A DNA stretch of 64,000 nt from the NCBI RefSeq assembly GCF_000153305.1, contig NZ_CH724110.1, forward strand, positions 174,078-238,077, read 5' to 3'. A program made the translations under genes and the position numbers. The notes below the pieces were generated by a model. That model had not been told where the DNA came from. It saw only the letters and a program-made list of their open reading frames with translations, and searched no databases. Of this stretch, positions 9,447-20,024 are shown piece after piece. Numbering within the stretch: position 1 is the first letter of the stretch; each line of letters begins with the position of its first letter. Source of the DNA: Oceanicola granulosus HTCC2516 (GTDB lineage: Bacteria; Pseudomonadota; Alphaproteobacteria; Rhodobacterales; Rhodobacteraceae).

Positions 9447-11888
9447 ATGGTGCAAGCCGATCGAGCCGAGGGGCTCGTCCTGCCGGAGGGCGGGGGCGAG
9501 ATGGGGGAGCTGATCCGGGCGCATGACTGGTCCGGCACGCCGCTGGGCGATCCGGCGGGCTGGCCGCCGGTGCTGCACACGCTGGTGGCGCTGATGCTCG
9601 GCTCGAGCCAGCCGATGTTCCTCGTCTGGGGCCCGAAGCGCACCACGATCTACAACGACGCCTACGCCGAGATCCTCGCCGGCAAGCACCCGGCGCTGGC
9701 CCTGCCGTTCAACGAGATCTGGCACGAGATCTGGGAGAGCGACCTGCGCGAGATCGTCGAGTGGGCCTACGCCGGCAACGGGCTCCACATGGACGACATC
9801 CCGCTGCGGATGATGCGCAAGGGCTACCCGGAGGAGACGCACTTCTCGTTCTCCTACACGCCGGTGCGCGGAAGTGACGGGACGGTCGAGGGGTTCTTCT
9901 GCCCCTGCCTCGAGATCACCGAGCAGGTGCTCGAGAAGCGCCGCGCCCGGCTGCGCGCGGAACTGACGGAGCAGCTGCGCGACGTGCAGGACCCGGTCGA
10001 GGTGATGTATATCGCCGCCCGGCTGCTCGGCGAGGTGCTCGGGGTGGAGCAGGCCGGCTATGCCGAGATCGACGCCGACGGCGACACGGCCATCATCGCG
10101 AGAGACTGGAATTCCGGCGCGATGCAGAGCAATGCCGGCGCGCACCGGCTGATGGACTTCGGACCGGACTTCGTCGCCGATCTGCGCGCGGGGCGCAGCA
10201 TCGCCATCGGCGAGGTCCGCGACGACCCCCGGACGAACCCGACGGAGGCGCTCGAGACGTTCGCCGCGCGCGGTGTCCGCGCCTTCCTCAACGTGCCCCG
10301 CCTCCGCGACGGCCGGCTGGTGGCGGTGCTGGCCGTCCACTCGTCGAGTCCGCGGCACTGGCACCCGACCGAGGTCGCGCTCGTCGAGGAGGCGGCCGAG
10401 CGGGTCAACGCGGCGATCGACCACCTGCGTGCCGAGGCGGCCCGGCGCGACAACGAGGCCCGGCTGCGGCGCACCCGCGACGCGGTGGCGCTGGCGACGG
10501 AGGCGTCGCAGCTCGGCTGGTACAGCTGGGACCTCGCGCTCGGCGTCATCAGCGCCGACACGCGGGCGCGCGAGGTCATGTGCCTCGGGCCCGACGAGGG
10601 CCGGATCGCCGACTGGTTCGCCCGCATCCACCCCGACGACCGCCGCGCCACGCGCGCGATCATCTCCGACAGCCTCAGCGACGGGCGGCCGTTCGACCTC
10701 GAGTACCGCGTCCTGCATCGCGACGGCAGCCTGCGCCACGTCCACGCCACCGGCACCTACCGCGGCGACGTCGCCGGCGAGACCGGGCTCGGCACCGGGC
10801 TGGTGCGCGACGTGACCGAGCAGAAGCGCTCCGAGGCGCACCAGACGATGCTGATGGCCGAGCTCGATCACCGGGTGAAGAACATCCTCGCCGTGGTGCA
10901 GTCGATCGCCCGCCAGAGCCGCGGCCGCGCCGCCGTCGACGCCACCGAAGCCGCCGACCTGCTCGTCGGCCGGATCGACGCGCTGGCCCGCTCGCACACG
11001 CTGCTGGCGCGCAGTCGCTGGCAGGGGGCGGCGCTGGCCGAGCTGATCGGCACCGCCGTCGCCCCCTATCGCGGCGCCCGCGCCGAGCGGGTGGTGGCGG
11101 ACGGGCCGGCGCTGAAGGTGACGCCGAAGGCCGCGCAGACCCTGACGCTGGCGCTGCACGAGCTGGCGACGAACGCCGCCAAGTACGGCGCGCTTTCGCG
11201 CGAGGACGGGCAGGTGAGCGCACGCTGGGGCTGGCAGGCGGGCGAGGGCGGCCGGCGGCTGGTGCTCGACTGGCGCGAGCAGGGGGGGCCGCGCATCGAG
11301 GGGCGCCCCCAGCGCAAGGGCTTCGGCTCGCGGCTGATCGAGCGCACGCTGGCCTACGAGCTCGGCGGCACCGTAACGCTGGACTATGCGCCCGAGGGGC
11401 TGCGGGCGCGGTTCGACCTGCCGCTCGACAAGCTGCGGGTGGAGGACGGCGAAGACGGCGAGGCCGGCCCCGCGCTGCCGGAGGGCGAGCTTCCCGCACC
11501 CTTTGCGCGCGAGTCGCTGCGGGGGCTGCGGGTGCTGGTGGCCGAGGACGAGCACCTGATCGGCGAGGAGACCGCCGCGACGCTGGAGGCCGCCGGCTGC
11601 GCCGTGATCGGGCCCGTGGCGACGCAGCAGGAGGCGCTGGAGATGGCGGTGGGCGCGGAATACGACGCGGCCGTGATGGACATCAATCTCGCCGGCACCT
11701 TCAGCTGGCCCGCCGCCCGCGCCGTGCGCGCCCGGATGATCCCGCTGGTCTTCGCCACGGGCTATTCCGTCGCCATGGAGCCGCCGCACGATCTCGCCGG
11801 GACGCCCCGGATCGAGAAGCCGCTCGATCCCGACCGTCTCCTCGCCGCGCTCGCCAGCACCGTGGCCCGGGAGAGCGCGGCGGAGTAG
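9447..11888 (+). CDS. HWE-family hybrid sensor histidine kinase with receiver domain
   Basis: An 813-residue soluble signalling protein without membrane segments. In order: an N-terminal PAS-like domain (about 25-160, with SQPMFLVWGPKRTTIYND), a GAF-like domain (about 170-330), a PAS domain (about 345-455), an HWE kinase core with phospho-acceptor His475 in ELDHRVKNILAVVQSIARQS and the ATP-binding LHELATNAAKYGALS, and a C-terminal receiver (about 690-805) with Asp745 in AVMDINL and a KPLD lysine near the end. I chose the ATG because AGGAG lies 6 bases upstream; an earlier in-frame TTG at 9366 has no such site. Such kinases often feed light or stress pathways. The signal and partner are unknown, and the gene stands alone. 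Confidence 0.9.
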   Translation: MVQADRAEGLVLPEGGGEMGELIRAHDWSGTPLGDPAGWPPVLHTLVALMLGSSQPMFLVWGPKRTTIYNDAYAEILAGKHPALALPFNEIWHEIWESDLREIVEWAYAGNGLHMDDIPLRMMRKGYPEETHFSFSYTPVRGSDGTVEGFFCPCLEITEQVLEKRRARLRAELTEQLRDVQDPVEVMYIAARLLGEVLGVEQAGYAEIDADGDTAIIARDWNSGAMQSNAGAHRLMDFGPDFVADLRAGRSIAIGEVRDDPRTNPTEALETFAARGVRAFLNVPRLRDGRLVAVLAVHSSSPRHWHPTEVALVEEAAERVNAAIDHLRAEAARRDNEARLRRTRDAVALATEASQLGWYSWDLALGVISADTRAREVMCLGPDEGRIADWFARIHPDDRRATRAIISDSLSDGRPFDLEYRVLHRDGSLRHVHATGTYRGDVAGETGLGTGLVRDVTEQKRSEAHQTMLMAELDHRVKNILAVVQSIARQSRGRAAVDATEAADLLVGRIDALARSHTLLARSRWQGAALAELIGTAVAPYRGARAERVVADGPALKVTPKAAQTLTLALHELATNAAKYGALSREDGQVSARWGWQAGEGGRRLVLDWREQGGPRIEGRPQRKGFGSRLIERTLAYELGGTVTLDYAPEGLRARFDLPLDKLRVEDGEDGEAGPALPEGELPAPFARESLRGLRVLVAEDEHLIGEETAATLEAAGCAVIGPVATQQEALEMAVGAEYDAAVMDINLAGTFSWPAARAVRARMIPLVFATGYSVAMEPPHDLAGTPRIEKPLDPDRLLAALASTVARESAAE

Positions 11889-11892
11889 CGCC

Positions 11893-14075
11893 TCATTCCA
11901 GCGCCGCGAGCACCCGGTCGGGGGTGGCGGGGAAGTCGCGCAGGCGGGCGCCGCAGGCGTGGTGGATGGCGTTGAGGATCGCGCCCGCGGCGCCGCAGAT
12001 GCCGAGCTCGCCGATGCCCTTGGCCTGCATCGGCCCCGCCCACGGGTCGCGCTCCTCGAGGAGGTGGACGTCGAGCGGCGGGACGTCGGCATTGACCGGC
12101 ACGTGGTACTCGGCGAGGTCGCGGTTGACGACGTGGCCGTCGCGGCGGTCGTGGGTCATCGTCTCGGTCAGGGCCATGCCGATGCCCCAGATCATGCCGC
12201 CGTGGCACTGGGAGCGGGCGGTGCGGCGGTTGAGGATGCGGCCCGCCGAGAAGGTGCCCTGCATCCGGCGCATGCGCACCTCGCCCGTCACGTCGTTCAC
12301 CGCGACCTCGGCGAAATGGGCGCCGTAGGTGGCCTGGCGGACCTTCTCGGCGGCATCGCCCGGCTTGACGTGGCCCGTGCCGGTCAGCTCCGCGCCGGAG
12401 AGGATGTCGGCGAGGTCCTGGCGGGTGTTGCCGGCGGTGGCGGTGCCGTCCTTGAGGGTCAGCTCGGCCTCGTCGCAGCCGAGCCGCGCGGCGATCTGGC
12501 GGCGCAGCTCCATGGCGGCGAGCCAGACGGCGGTGCCGGTGGAGGCCGCGCCGACGGAGCCGCCGGAGCCGGAGCCGGGGGGCAGGGCGGTGTCGCCGAG
12601 CCGGACCTCGGTTTGCGCGAGCGGCAGCCCGAGCAGCTCGGCGGCGACCTGCTGGAAGATCGCGTAGCTGCCGGTGCCGATGTCGGTCATGTCGGTCTCG
12701 ACCACCGCGCCCGCGCCGTGGAGCCGGATGCGGGCCTGCGCCTCCACCACCATGTTGACGCGGAACGCCGCCGCCATGCCGGTGCCGATCCACCACTCGC
12801 CCTCGCGCCGCTGGCGCGGGGCCATGGGGCGCCCGGACCAGCCGAAGCGCTCGGCGCCGTCCAGCAGCGCGGCCTTCAGGCGGTGCGAGGAGAAGGGCAC
12901 GCCGCGCTCGGGGTCTTCCTCGGGGATGTTGCGCAGCCGCAGCTCGACCGGGTCCACCCCGGCGGCGTAGGCGAGCTCGTCCATCGCCACCTCGGAGGCC
13001 GTCACGCCCACCGCCTCGCCCGGCGCGCGCACCGAGCCGGCGGCGGGGCGGTGGATGCGGGCGATGCGGATGCCGAGGGTGCGGGCCGCGCCGGGATAGG
13101 CGAAGTGACTCGCCTGCACGACGGGCTCGGCGAACGTCTCCTCGGGCAGGTTCGACACCAGCGCCTCGTGGCCCAGCCCGATCAGCCGGCCGTCGGCGTC
13201 GGCGGCGAGGCGGATGCGCTGGCGGGTCTCGGAGCGGCGGGTGTTGACCTCGAACACGTTGCGGCGGTGCTGCACCACGCGCACCGGCTGGCCCAGCTCC
13301 ATCGCCGCCAGCGCCGCGGCGACGCAATCGGCGGAAATGCCGAGCTTGGAGCCGAAGCCGCCGCCCACGTAGGGCGCGAGGATGCGGACGTGTTCGGCGG
13401 AGAGCCCGACGCTGTCGGCCAGTTCGTTGCGGTTGAAGCGCAGCATCTGCAGGGCGCCGCGCAGGGTCAGGGTGGTGCCGTCCCATTCGGCGACGGCGGC
13501 GTGCGGCTCCATCGCGGCGGAGTTCATCGAGGAGGTGGTGTAGTCCGCGTCGATGGTCAGCGCGGCGTTGCGCATGGCGGCGTCGAGATCGCCCTGCGAG
13601 GACTGCTTGGCCTCGGGCACCTCCGGCTCGACGGCGTCCGGGTCGATGGGAAGGTCGGTGCGCTCGATCGCCACTTCGAGCCGCTGCGCCGCGTGGCGGG
13701 CCTGCTCGAAGGTCTCGGCGACGACGAGCGCGATGGGCTGGCCGACGTAGGCGGCCTCGTCGACGCCCTGCACCGGGGCCTCGTCGGCCATGCCCTGCGC
13801 CGCGTTGCGCACCATCCGGGCATCGCGCAGGACCGCGCGCACGCCGGGCATGGCGCGTACCGCCTCGAGGTTGGGGCAGCGCACCGCGCCGATGCCGGGC
13901 GCGCGGCGGAGCACGCCGTGGAGCATCCCCTCCGGGTGCGCCTCGGCGGCGTAGGTGGCCCGGCCGGTCGCCTTGGCGAGGCCGTCGGGTCGGGCGCTGT
14001 CGCGGCCGAGCACGCCCTGCGCCATGTCGTCGGTGCGGTTGACGGTCTCGGGGCCGTCGATCTTCATCTCGATGG

Positions 14076-14079
<4 letters not shown>
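11893..14079 (-). CDS. Molybdopterin-binding subunit of xanthine-dehydrogenase-family aldehyde oxidoreductase (PaoC-like)
   Basis: A 728-residue large subunit of a molybdenum hydroxylase. Recognisable parts are [20 protein letters not shown], the Moco loop [23 protein letters not shown], and the C-terminal [16 protein letters not shown] with the catalytic glutamate of the GIGE motif. It is co-transcribed with the FAD and iron-sulfur subunits; its ATG overlaps the FAD subunit stop (ATGA). The FAD subunit carries the extra cysteine loop seen in E. coli PaoB, so the complex is probably a PaoABC-like aldehyde dehydrogenase. A purine or aromatic substrate cannot be excluded. The gene ends 4 bases from the convergent kinase gene. 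Confidence 0.88.
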
Positions 14080-15043
<964 letters not shown>

Positions 15044-15047
<4 letters not shown>

Positions 15048-15562
15048 TCCGTCGCCTCCGTCTTGCCGCGGCGGGCGACCTCGGTGATCGCGGCGTTGAT
15101 GCCGGGGTAGCAGGAGCAGCGGCAGAGGTTGCCGCTCATCCGCTCCGCCAGCTCGTCGTGGGTCAGCTCCACCGGGCAGTCGAGGCTGGCGCTGACGTGG
15201 CTCGGCCAGCCGGCGGCCACCTCGTCGAGCATCGCCGTCGCCGAGCAGATCTGGCCCGGCGTGCAATAGCCGCACTGCATCCCGTCATGGGCGACGAACG
15301 CCTCCTGCAGCGGCGACGGGCCGCCCTCGGCCAGCCCCTCGATGGTGGTGACCTCGTCGCCGTCGTGCATCACGGCGAGGCAGAGGCAGGAATTCACCCG
15401 CCGTCCGTTGAGCAGCACGGTGCAGGCCCCGCACTGGCCGTGGTCGCAGCCCTTCTTGCTCCCGGTCAGGTGGAGATGGTCGCGCAGGGCGTCGAGCAGG
15501 GTGACGCGCGGGTCGAGGTCGAGCGTGTGGTCCTGCCCGTTGACGGTGATCGTGACAGCCAT
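15044..15562 (-). CDS. (2Fe-2S)-binding subunit of xanthine-dehydrogenase-family enzyme (PaoA-like)
   Basis: A 172-residue electron-transfer subunit with two [2Fe-2S] clusters. The plant-ferredoxin-type site is in [16 protein letters not shown] and the C-terminal site in [14 protein letters not shown] plus [11 protein letters not shown]. There is no twin-arginine signal at the N-terminus ([10 protein letters not shown]), unlike E. coli PaoA, so the complex looks cytoplasmic. GGAGGGAC precedes the ATG. It is the first gene of the three-subunit operon. Confidence 0.9.
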
Positions 15563-15658
15563 GCGCGTCCCTCCTGCAGCAACAGGTTGGACAACGCGGG
15601 GTGGAGCGGGACGTTCCGTGCTCGGGATGAACCGAAGGGCGGCGGCCTTCGTCCCGGC

Positions 15659-16717
15659 TCAGTTCAGGCGGTCGCCGGTCTCGGGGGAGAACAGGTGGAT
15701 CGCCTCGGGGGCGACGCGCAGGGGGATGATCTCGCCGCTGCCGTTGGTCCGGTGGACACCGGCGAGGCAGGCGGTGAAGGGGGCCTCGGCCTGGTCGAGC
15801 TGGCCGTGGAGGAGGGTGTTGGCGCCGAGGGGTTCGGAGAGGCGGACGCGCAGGCGGAGGGGGCTGTCGGGGTCGGGCAGGGCGTGTTCGGGGCGCAGGC
15901 CGAGCTTGACGGGGCCGTCGGGCAGGCCGGCGGGTGCGGGGCCGAGGGCGGCGCTGCCGAGGCGCATCTCGCCGGCCTCGATGCGGCCGTCGAGGACGTT
16001 CATGGACGGGCTGCCGATGAACTGCGCGGCGAACAGGGTGGCGGGGCGCTCGTAGACGTCGAGCGGCTTGCCGATCTGCTCGGCGCGGCCGGCGTTCATC
16101 ACGATCATCCGGTCGGCCATGGTCATCGCCTCGACCTGGTCGTGGGTGACGTAGAGCGAGGTGACGCCGATGCGCTCCTGCAGCTCCTTGATCTCGAGCC
16201 GCATCTGCACCCGCAGCTTGGCGTCGAGGTTGGAGAGTGGCTCGTCGAACAGGAACACCTTCGGCTCGCGCACGATGGCGCGGCCCATCGCGACGCGCTG
16301 GCGCTGCCCGCCCGAGAGCGCCTTGGGGCGGCGGTCGAGGTAGTCGGAGAGCTGCAGCAGCGCGGCGGCCTCGTCGACCTTGGCGGCGATCTGCCGTTTC
16401 GGCGTGCCGGCGATCTTGAGCCCGTAGCCCATGTTCTGGCGCACCGTCATGTGCGGGTAGAGGGCGTAGTTCTGGAACACCATCGCGATGTCGCGCTCCA
16501 TCGGCTCGCGCTCGTTGACCCGCGAGCCGTCGATGCGGATCTCGCCGTCGCTGACGCTCTCGAGCCCGGCCACCATGCGCAGCAGGGTGGACTTGCCGCA
16601 GCCCGAGGGGCCGACGATGACGATGAACTCGCCGTCGTCGATCTCGGTGCTGACGCCGTGGATCACCTCGGTCTTGCCGAAGCGCTTCTTGATGTTCCGG
16701 AGCTCTACGGTCGCCAT
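15659..16717 (-). CDS. ugpC: sn-Glycerol-3-phosphate ABC transporter ATP-binding protein
   Basis: A 352-residue ABC ATPase of the UgpC/MalK group. Walker [10 protein letters not shown] is at residues 36-44, the Q-loop is in [13 protein letters not shown], the signature is LSGGQRQR, Walker B is [16 protein letters not shown], and the H-loop is in [14 protein letters not shown]. The C-terminal ~110 residues form the regulatory TOBE/OB region. Its ATG shares one base with the ugpE stop (TAATG). It is the last gene of ugpBAEC and powers import of glycerol-3-phosphate or glycerophosphodiesters. The substrate rests on the strong UgpE/UgpA resemblance. Confidence 0.9.
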   Translation of the reverse strand: MATVELRNIKKRFGKTEVIHGVSTEIDDGEFIVIVGPSGCGKSTLLRMVAGLESVSDGEIRIDGSRVNEREPMERDIAMVFQNYALYPHMTVRQNMGYGLKIAGTPKRQIAAKVDEAAALLQLSDYLDRRPKALSGGQRQRVAMGRAIVREPKVFLFDEPLSNLDAKLRVQMRLEIKELQERIGVTSLYVTHDQVEAMTMADRMIVMNAGRAEQIGKPLDVYERPATLFAAQFIGSPSMNVLDGRIEAGEMRLGSAALGPAPAGLPDGPVKLGLRPEHALPDPDSPLRLRVRLSEPLGANTLLHGQLDQAEAPFTACLAGVHRTNGSGEIIPLRVAPEAIHLFSPETGDRLN

Positions 16718-17553
16718 TATTTCTCGCTGTCCACCAATCCGCGGATGAAGAGTTTCTGCATCGAGACCACCACGATCACCGGCGGGATCATCGCGAGGAT
16801 CGAGGTCGCCATGATCACCGGCCATTCGGCGATGTCGTCGCCCGAGGGGAACATCTGCTTGATGCCCATGACGATGGTGTTCATCGACGGGTCGGTGGTG
16901 ATGAGCAGCGGCCAGAGGTACTGGTTCCAGCCGTAGATGAAGAGGATGACGAAGAGCGCCGCGATGTTGGTCCGGCTCATCGGCAGCACGATGTCCCAGA
17001 AGAAGCGCATCGGCTTCGCCCCGTCGACCCGGGCGGCCTCGGCGAGCTCGTCGGGGATCGTCAGGAAGAACTGGCGGAACAGGAACGTCGCCGTCGCCGA
17101 GGCGATCAGCGGGAAGATCAGCCCGGAGTAGCTGTTGAGCATCCCGAAGCCGGCGACCACCTCGTAGGTGGGCACGATGCGCACCTCGACCGGCAGCATC
17201 AGCGTCAGGAAGATGGTCCAGAAGAAGAAGGTGCGGCCCGGGAAGCGAAAATAGACGATCGCGAAGGCCGACAGCAGCGAGATGACGATCTTGCCCACGG
17301 CGATGCCGATGGCCATCACCAGGCTGTTGAGCAGCATCGTCGCGACGGGGACGTTGACGCCGGACAGCAGCGCCTCGCGGTAGTTCTCGAAGAACCGGTC
17401 GCCGGGCCAGAGCGGCATCGGGGGCCGGGCGATCTCGGGCTGGGTCACGGTGGAGGCGACGAAGGCGAGCCAGATCGGGAAGAACACGACCAGCACGCCG
17501 AGGATCAGCAGGGCATGGGTCAGCCACAGGCTCGCGCCGCGCCGCTCGACCAT
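16717..17553 (-). CDS. ugpE: sn-Glycerol-3-phosphate ABC transporter permease
   Basis: A 278-residue permease with about six hydrophobic segments and the EAA loop [20 protein letters not shown]. It resembles E. coli UgpE closely, including [41 protein letters not shown] and the exact C-terminus [11 protein letters not shown] chose the ATG because the following residues line up with the family N-terminus. An alternative TTG at 17628 overlaps the ugpA stop, has a much better ribosome site (GGAGG, 8-base spacing) and would add 25 residues. One start or the other should be tested. Confidence 0.88.
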   Translation of the reverse strand: MVERRGASLWLTHALLILGVLVVFFPIWLAFVASTVTQPEIARPPMPLWPGDRFFENYREALLSGVNVPVATMLLNSLVMAIGIAVGKIVISLLSAFAIVYFRFPGRTFFFWTIFLTLMLPVEVRIVPTYEVVAGFGMLNSYSGLIFPLIASATATFLFRQFFLTIPDELAEAARVDGAKPMRFFWDIVLPMSRTNIAALFVILFIYGWNQYLWPLLITTDPSMNTIVMGIKQMFPSGDDIAEWPVIMATSILAMIPPVIVVVSMQKLFIRGLVDSEK

Positions 17554-17624
17554 GCCGGGCGGCGGCTCGGCGGCGCGGCGGCCCGAGGGCTGCGCCGGGC
17601 CGGGGCCGATATCATGGGTGGCGG

Positions 17625-18506
17625 TCAATAATGCACCCTCCGCTCCACGAACCGGAACTGCAGCACCGTCAGCAGCCCCACCACGACGAGCAGCACCACC
17701 GACTGCGCCGCCGACGAGCCGAGATCCTGCCCCACGAAGCCGTCGGCGTAGACCTTGTAGACGAGGATCGTCGTCGCCTGCTGGGGGCCGCCCGAGGTGA
17801 TCGTGTGGATCACGCCGAAGGTCTCGAAGAAGGCGTAGACCACGTTGACCACGAGCAGGAAGAAGGTAGTCGGCGAGATCAGCGGCAGCACGATGGTGAA
17901 GAAGCGCCGCCAGAAATGCGCGCCGTCGATCGCCGCCGCCTCGATCACCGATTTCGGCACCGCCTGCAGCGCCGCGAAGAAGAACAGGAAGTTGTAGCTG
18001 ATCCGCCCCCAGGACGAGGCGACCACGACGAGGCCCATCGCCTCGGTCTCGTTGAGCACGTGGTTCCAGTCGTAGCCGAGCCGGCCGAGGTACCAGGCGA
18101 CGACGCCGACGCGGGTGTTGAACATGAACAGCCACAGCACGCCCGCCACGGCGGGCGCGACGGCGTAGGGCCAGATCAGCAGCGTGCGGTAGGTGCCCGC
18201 GCCCTTGATGAGCCGGTCGGCCATGACCGCGAGGAACAGGGCCGGGATCATCGAGGTGAGGGTGACGAGGGTGGAGAAGAGCGCCGTCGTGACGAAGGAG
18301 GCGAGGTAGTAGCGGTTGCCGAAGAGGTACTCGAAGTTGCCGAGCCCGACATATTCCATCGACAGGCCGAACGGATCGGGGATGAACAGCGACTGCCAGA
18401 TCGCCTGGCCCGCCGGATAGAAGAAGAAGACGGCCGAGATCACGACCTGCGGCGCCACCAGCAGCAGCGGCAGCATCCAGCCCTTGAAGGTGACGCGTTT
18501 TTCCAT
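17625..18506 (-). CDS. ugpA: sn-Glycerol-3-phosphate ABC transporter permease
   Basis: A 293-residue inner-membrane permease. The first transmembrane segment is [21 protein letters not shown] and the EAA loop is [43 protein letters not shown] matches the UgpA group. Length and topology are normal. It lies between the ugpB stem-loop and ugpE in the usual ugpBAEC order. Confidence 0.9.
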   Translation of the reverse strand: MEKRVTFKGWMLPLLLVAPQVVISAVFFFYPAGQAIWQSLFIPDPFGLSMEYVGLGNFEYLFGNRYYLASFVTTALFSTLVTLTSMIPALFLAVMADRLIKGAGTYRTLLIWPYAVAPAVAGVLWLFMFNTRVGVVAWYLGRLGYDWNHVLNETEAMGLVVVASSWGRISYNFLFFFAALQAVPKSVIEAAAIDGAHFWRRFFTIVLPLISPTTFFLLVVNVVYAFFETFGVIHTITSGGPQQATTILVYKVYADGFVGQDLGSSAAQSVVLLVVVGLLTVLQFRFVERRVHY

Positions 18507-18523
18507 CCCGGTCCCGGTGGAGC

Positions 18524-18548
18524 GCCGGGCGGCGCGGGGCCGCCCGGC
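18524..18548 (-). promoter_or_regulatory. Intercistronic stem-loop between ugpB and ugpA
   Basis: GCCGGGCGGC at 18524-18533 pairs perfectly with GCCGCCCGGC at 18539-18548 over a 5-base loop, just after the ugpB stop and before the ugpA start. No T-run follows. Such hairpins usually stabilise the upstream message so that binding protein is made in excess; that effect is inferred. Confidence 0.6.
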
Positions 18549-18556
18549 GTCTCGCC

Positions 18557-19873
18557 TCAGCGGCTGTTGGCCTGCTCGAACCGGCGCAGCAGCTCGTTGC
18601 CGCGCTCGGCCGCGCTGTCGAGCGCGGACTGGGCGTCCTTGTCACCGGCCCAGACCGCCTCGAGCTCCTCGTCGATGATCGTGCGGATCTGGTCGAAGTT
18701 GCCCAGGCGGATGCCCTTGGAGTTCGCCGTGGGCTCGTTGGCCGTCATCTGCTCGACGGCGATGTCGGTGCCCGGGTTCTCCTCGTAGAACCCGCTCTCG
18801 CGGGTCAGGTCGGCGGCGGCGGAGGTGATCGGCAGGTAGCCGGTGTCCTGGTGCCACTGGGCCTGCACCTCGGGCGAGGAGAGGTAGGAGAGGAACTCGG
18901 CGACGCCCTGGTATTCCTCGTCCGACTGGCCTTCCATCACCCAGAGCGAGGCACCGCCGATGATGGTGTTCTGCGGCGCGGACCCGGCGTCTTCCCAGTA
19001 GGGCAGGGGCCGGACCTCGAAGTCGAACTCGGCCTCGTCGGAAATCCCTGCGTAGCCGGCGGAGCTCTCGGTGAAGAGCGCGCACTCGCCGGCGCGGAAG
19101 TTGGCGCCGCCCTCGTTGCGGCGGCCGGCGTAGATGAACTTGCCCTCCTGCGCCCACTCGCCCAGCTGTTCGATGTGCCTGACCTGGACCTCGTTGTTCA
19201 GCGCCAGCTCGGTGCCGAGCCCGGCGAAGCCGTTCTCCATCGTGGCGAAGGGGGTGTCGTGGTAGGCGGAGAGGTTCTCCAGGTGGATCCAGCTCTGCCA
19301 GGCCGTGGTCATCGGGCATTCGTGGCCCGCCTCGGCGAGCTGGTCGAGCACGTCGCCGACCTGGCTCCAGGTGGACAGGTCGGTGTCGGGATCGATGCCC
19401 GCCTCCTCGAGCGCGTCGCGGTTGACCCAGAGGACGGGCGTCGACGAGTTGAACGGCAGGGACAGCATCTCGCCCTCGGGCGTGGTGTAGTAGCCCTTCA
19501 CGGCGCCGATATAGGCGTCGGGGTCGAAGCCGACATCGGCCCCGCCGAGCACCTCGTGCACCGGGCGGACCGCGCCCTCGGCGGCCATCATCGTGGCGGT
19601 GCCGACCTCGAAGACCATCAGGATGTCGGGCTGCTCACCCGCGCGGAAGGCGGCGATGCCGGCGTTCAGCGTCTCGGAGTAGTTGCCCTTGGACGTGGAG
19701 ACGACCTCGTAGTCGTCCTGCATCTCGTTGAAGTCGGCGACCTGGGCATCGACGAGCTCCTGCAGCCGTCCCGAAAAGGCGTGCCACAGCTCGATCTCGG
19801 TCTGCGCCAGCGAGGCGACCGGCATCGCCGCCACGAGCGAGGCGATCGCGCCCCCCATCATTCGCTTGTTCAT
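18557..19873 (-). CDS. ugpB: sn-Glycerol-3-phosphate ABC transporter substrate-binding protein
   Basis: A 438-residue periplasmic protein with a signal peptide ([20 protein letters not shown], cleavage after SLAQ) followed by [59 protein letters not shown] and PENPG-like segments are characteristic of UgpB. GGGAG lies upstream of the ATG. It heads the ugpBAEC operon and captures glycerol-3-phosphate or related phosphodiesters. I saw no convincing Pho box in the 151 bases upstream. Confidence 0.9.
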   Translation of the reverse strand: MNKRMMGGAIASLVAAMPVASLAQTEIELWHAFSGRLQELVDAQVADFNEMQDDYEVVSTSKGNYSETLNAGIAAFRAGEQPDILMVFEVGTATMMAAEGAVRPVHEVLGGADVGFDPDAYIGAVKGYYTTPEGEMLSLPFNSSTPVLWVNRDALEEAGIDPDTDLSTWSQVGDVLDQLAEAGHECPMTTAWQSWIHLENLSAYHDTPFATMENGFAGLGTELALNNEVQVRHIEQLGEWAQEGKFIYAGRRNEGGANFRAGECALFTESSAGYAGISDEAEFDFEVRPLPYWEDAGSAPQNTIIGGASLWVMEGQSDEEYQGVAEFLSYLSSPEVQAQWHQDTGYLPITSAAADLTRESGFYEENPGTDIAVEQMTANEPTANSKGIRLGNFDQIRTIIDEELEAVWAGDKDAQSALDSAAERGNELLRRFEQANSR

Positions 19874-20024
19874 GTGTGCTCTCCCAGTTGTCACGGACCG
19901 CCAGCCTGCCCCACCCGCGCCACCGGCGAGGGTGACCGACCCCGATCTCGAGCGGCAGGTTAACGGGGTCGCACGACAAATCAATGAAAGACCGTGAGGA
20001 CGCCGGTCGCGGCGGCGATCGATC

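Noticed and set aside
139..9526. Very long open frames on the opposite strand of the aromatic-acid operon
   Set aside because: They mirror real genes in high-GC DNA, are low-complexity Arg/Ala/Gly/Val-rich and show no domains; the opposite strand carries recognisable enzymes with ribosome sites.
19874..20024. Possible Pho box upstream of ugpB
   Set aside because: Only isolated TGACA-like bits are present; no pair of CTGTCAT-type repeats at 11-base spacing was found.
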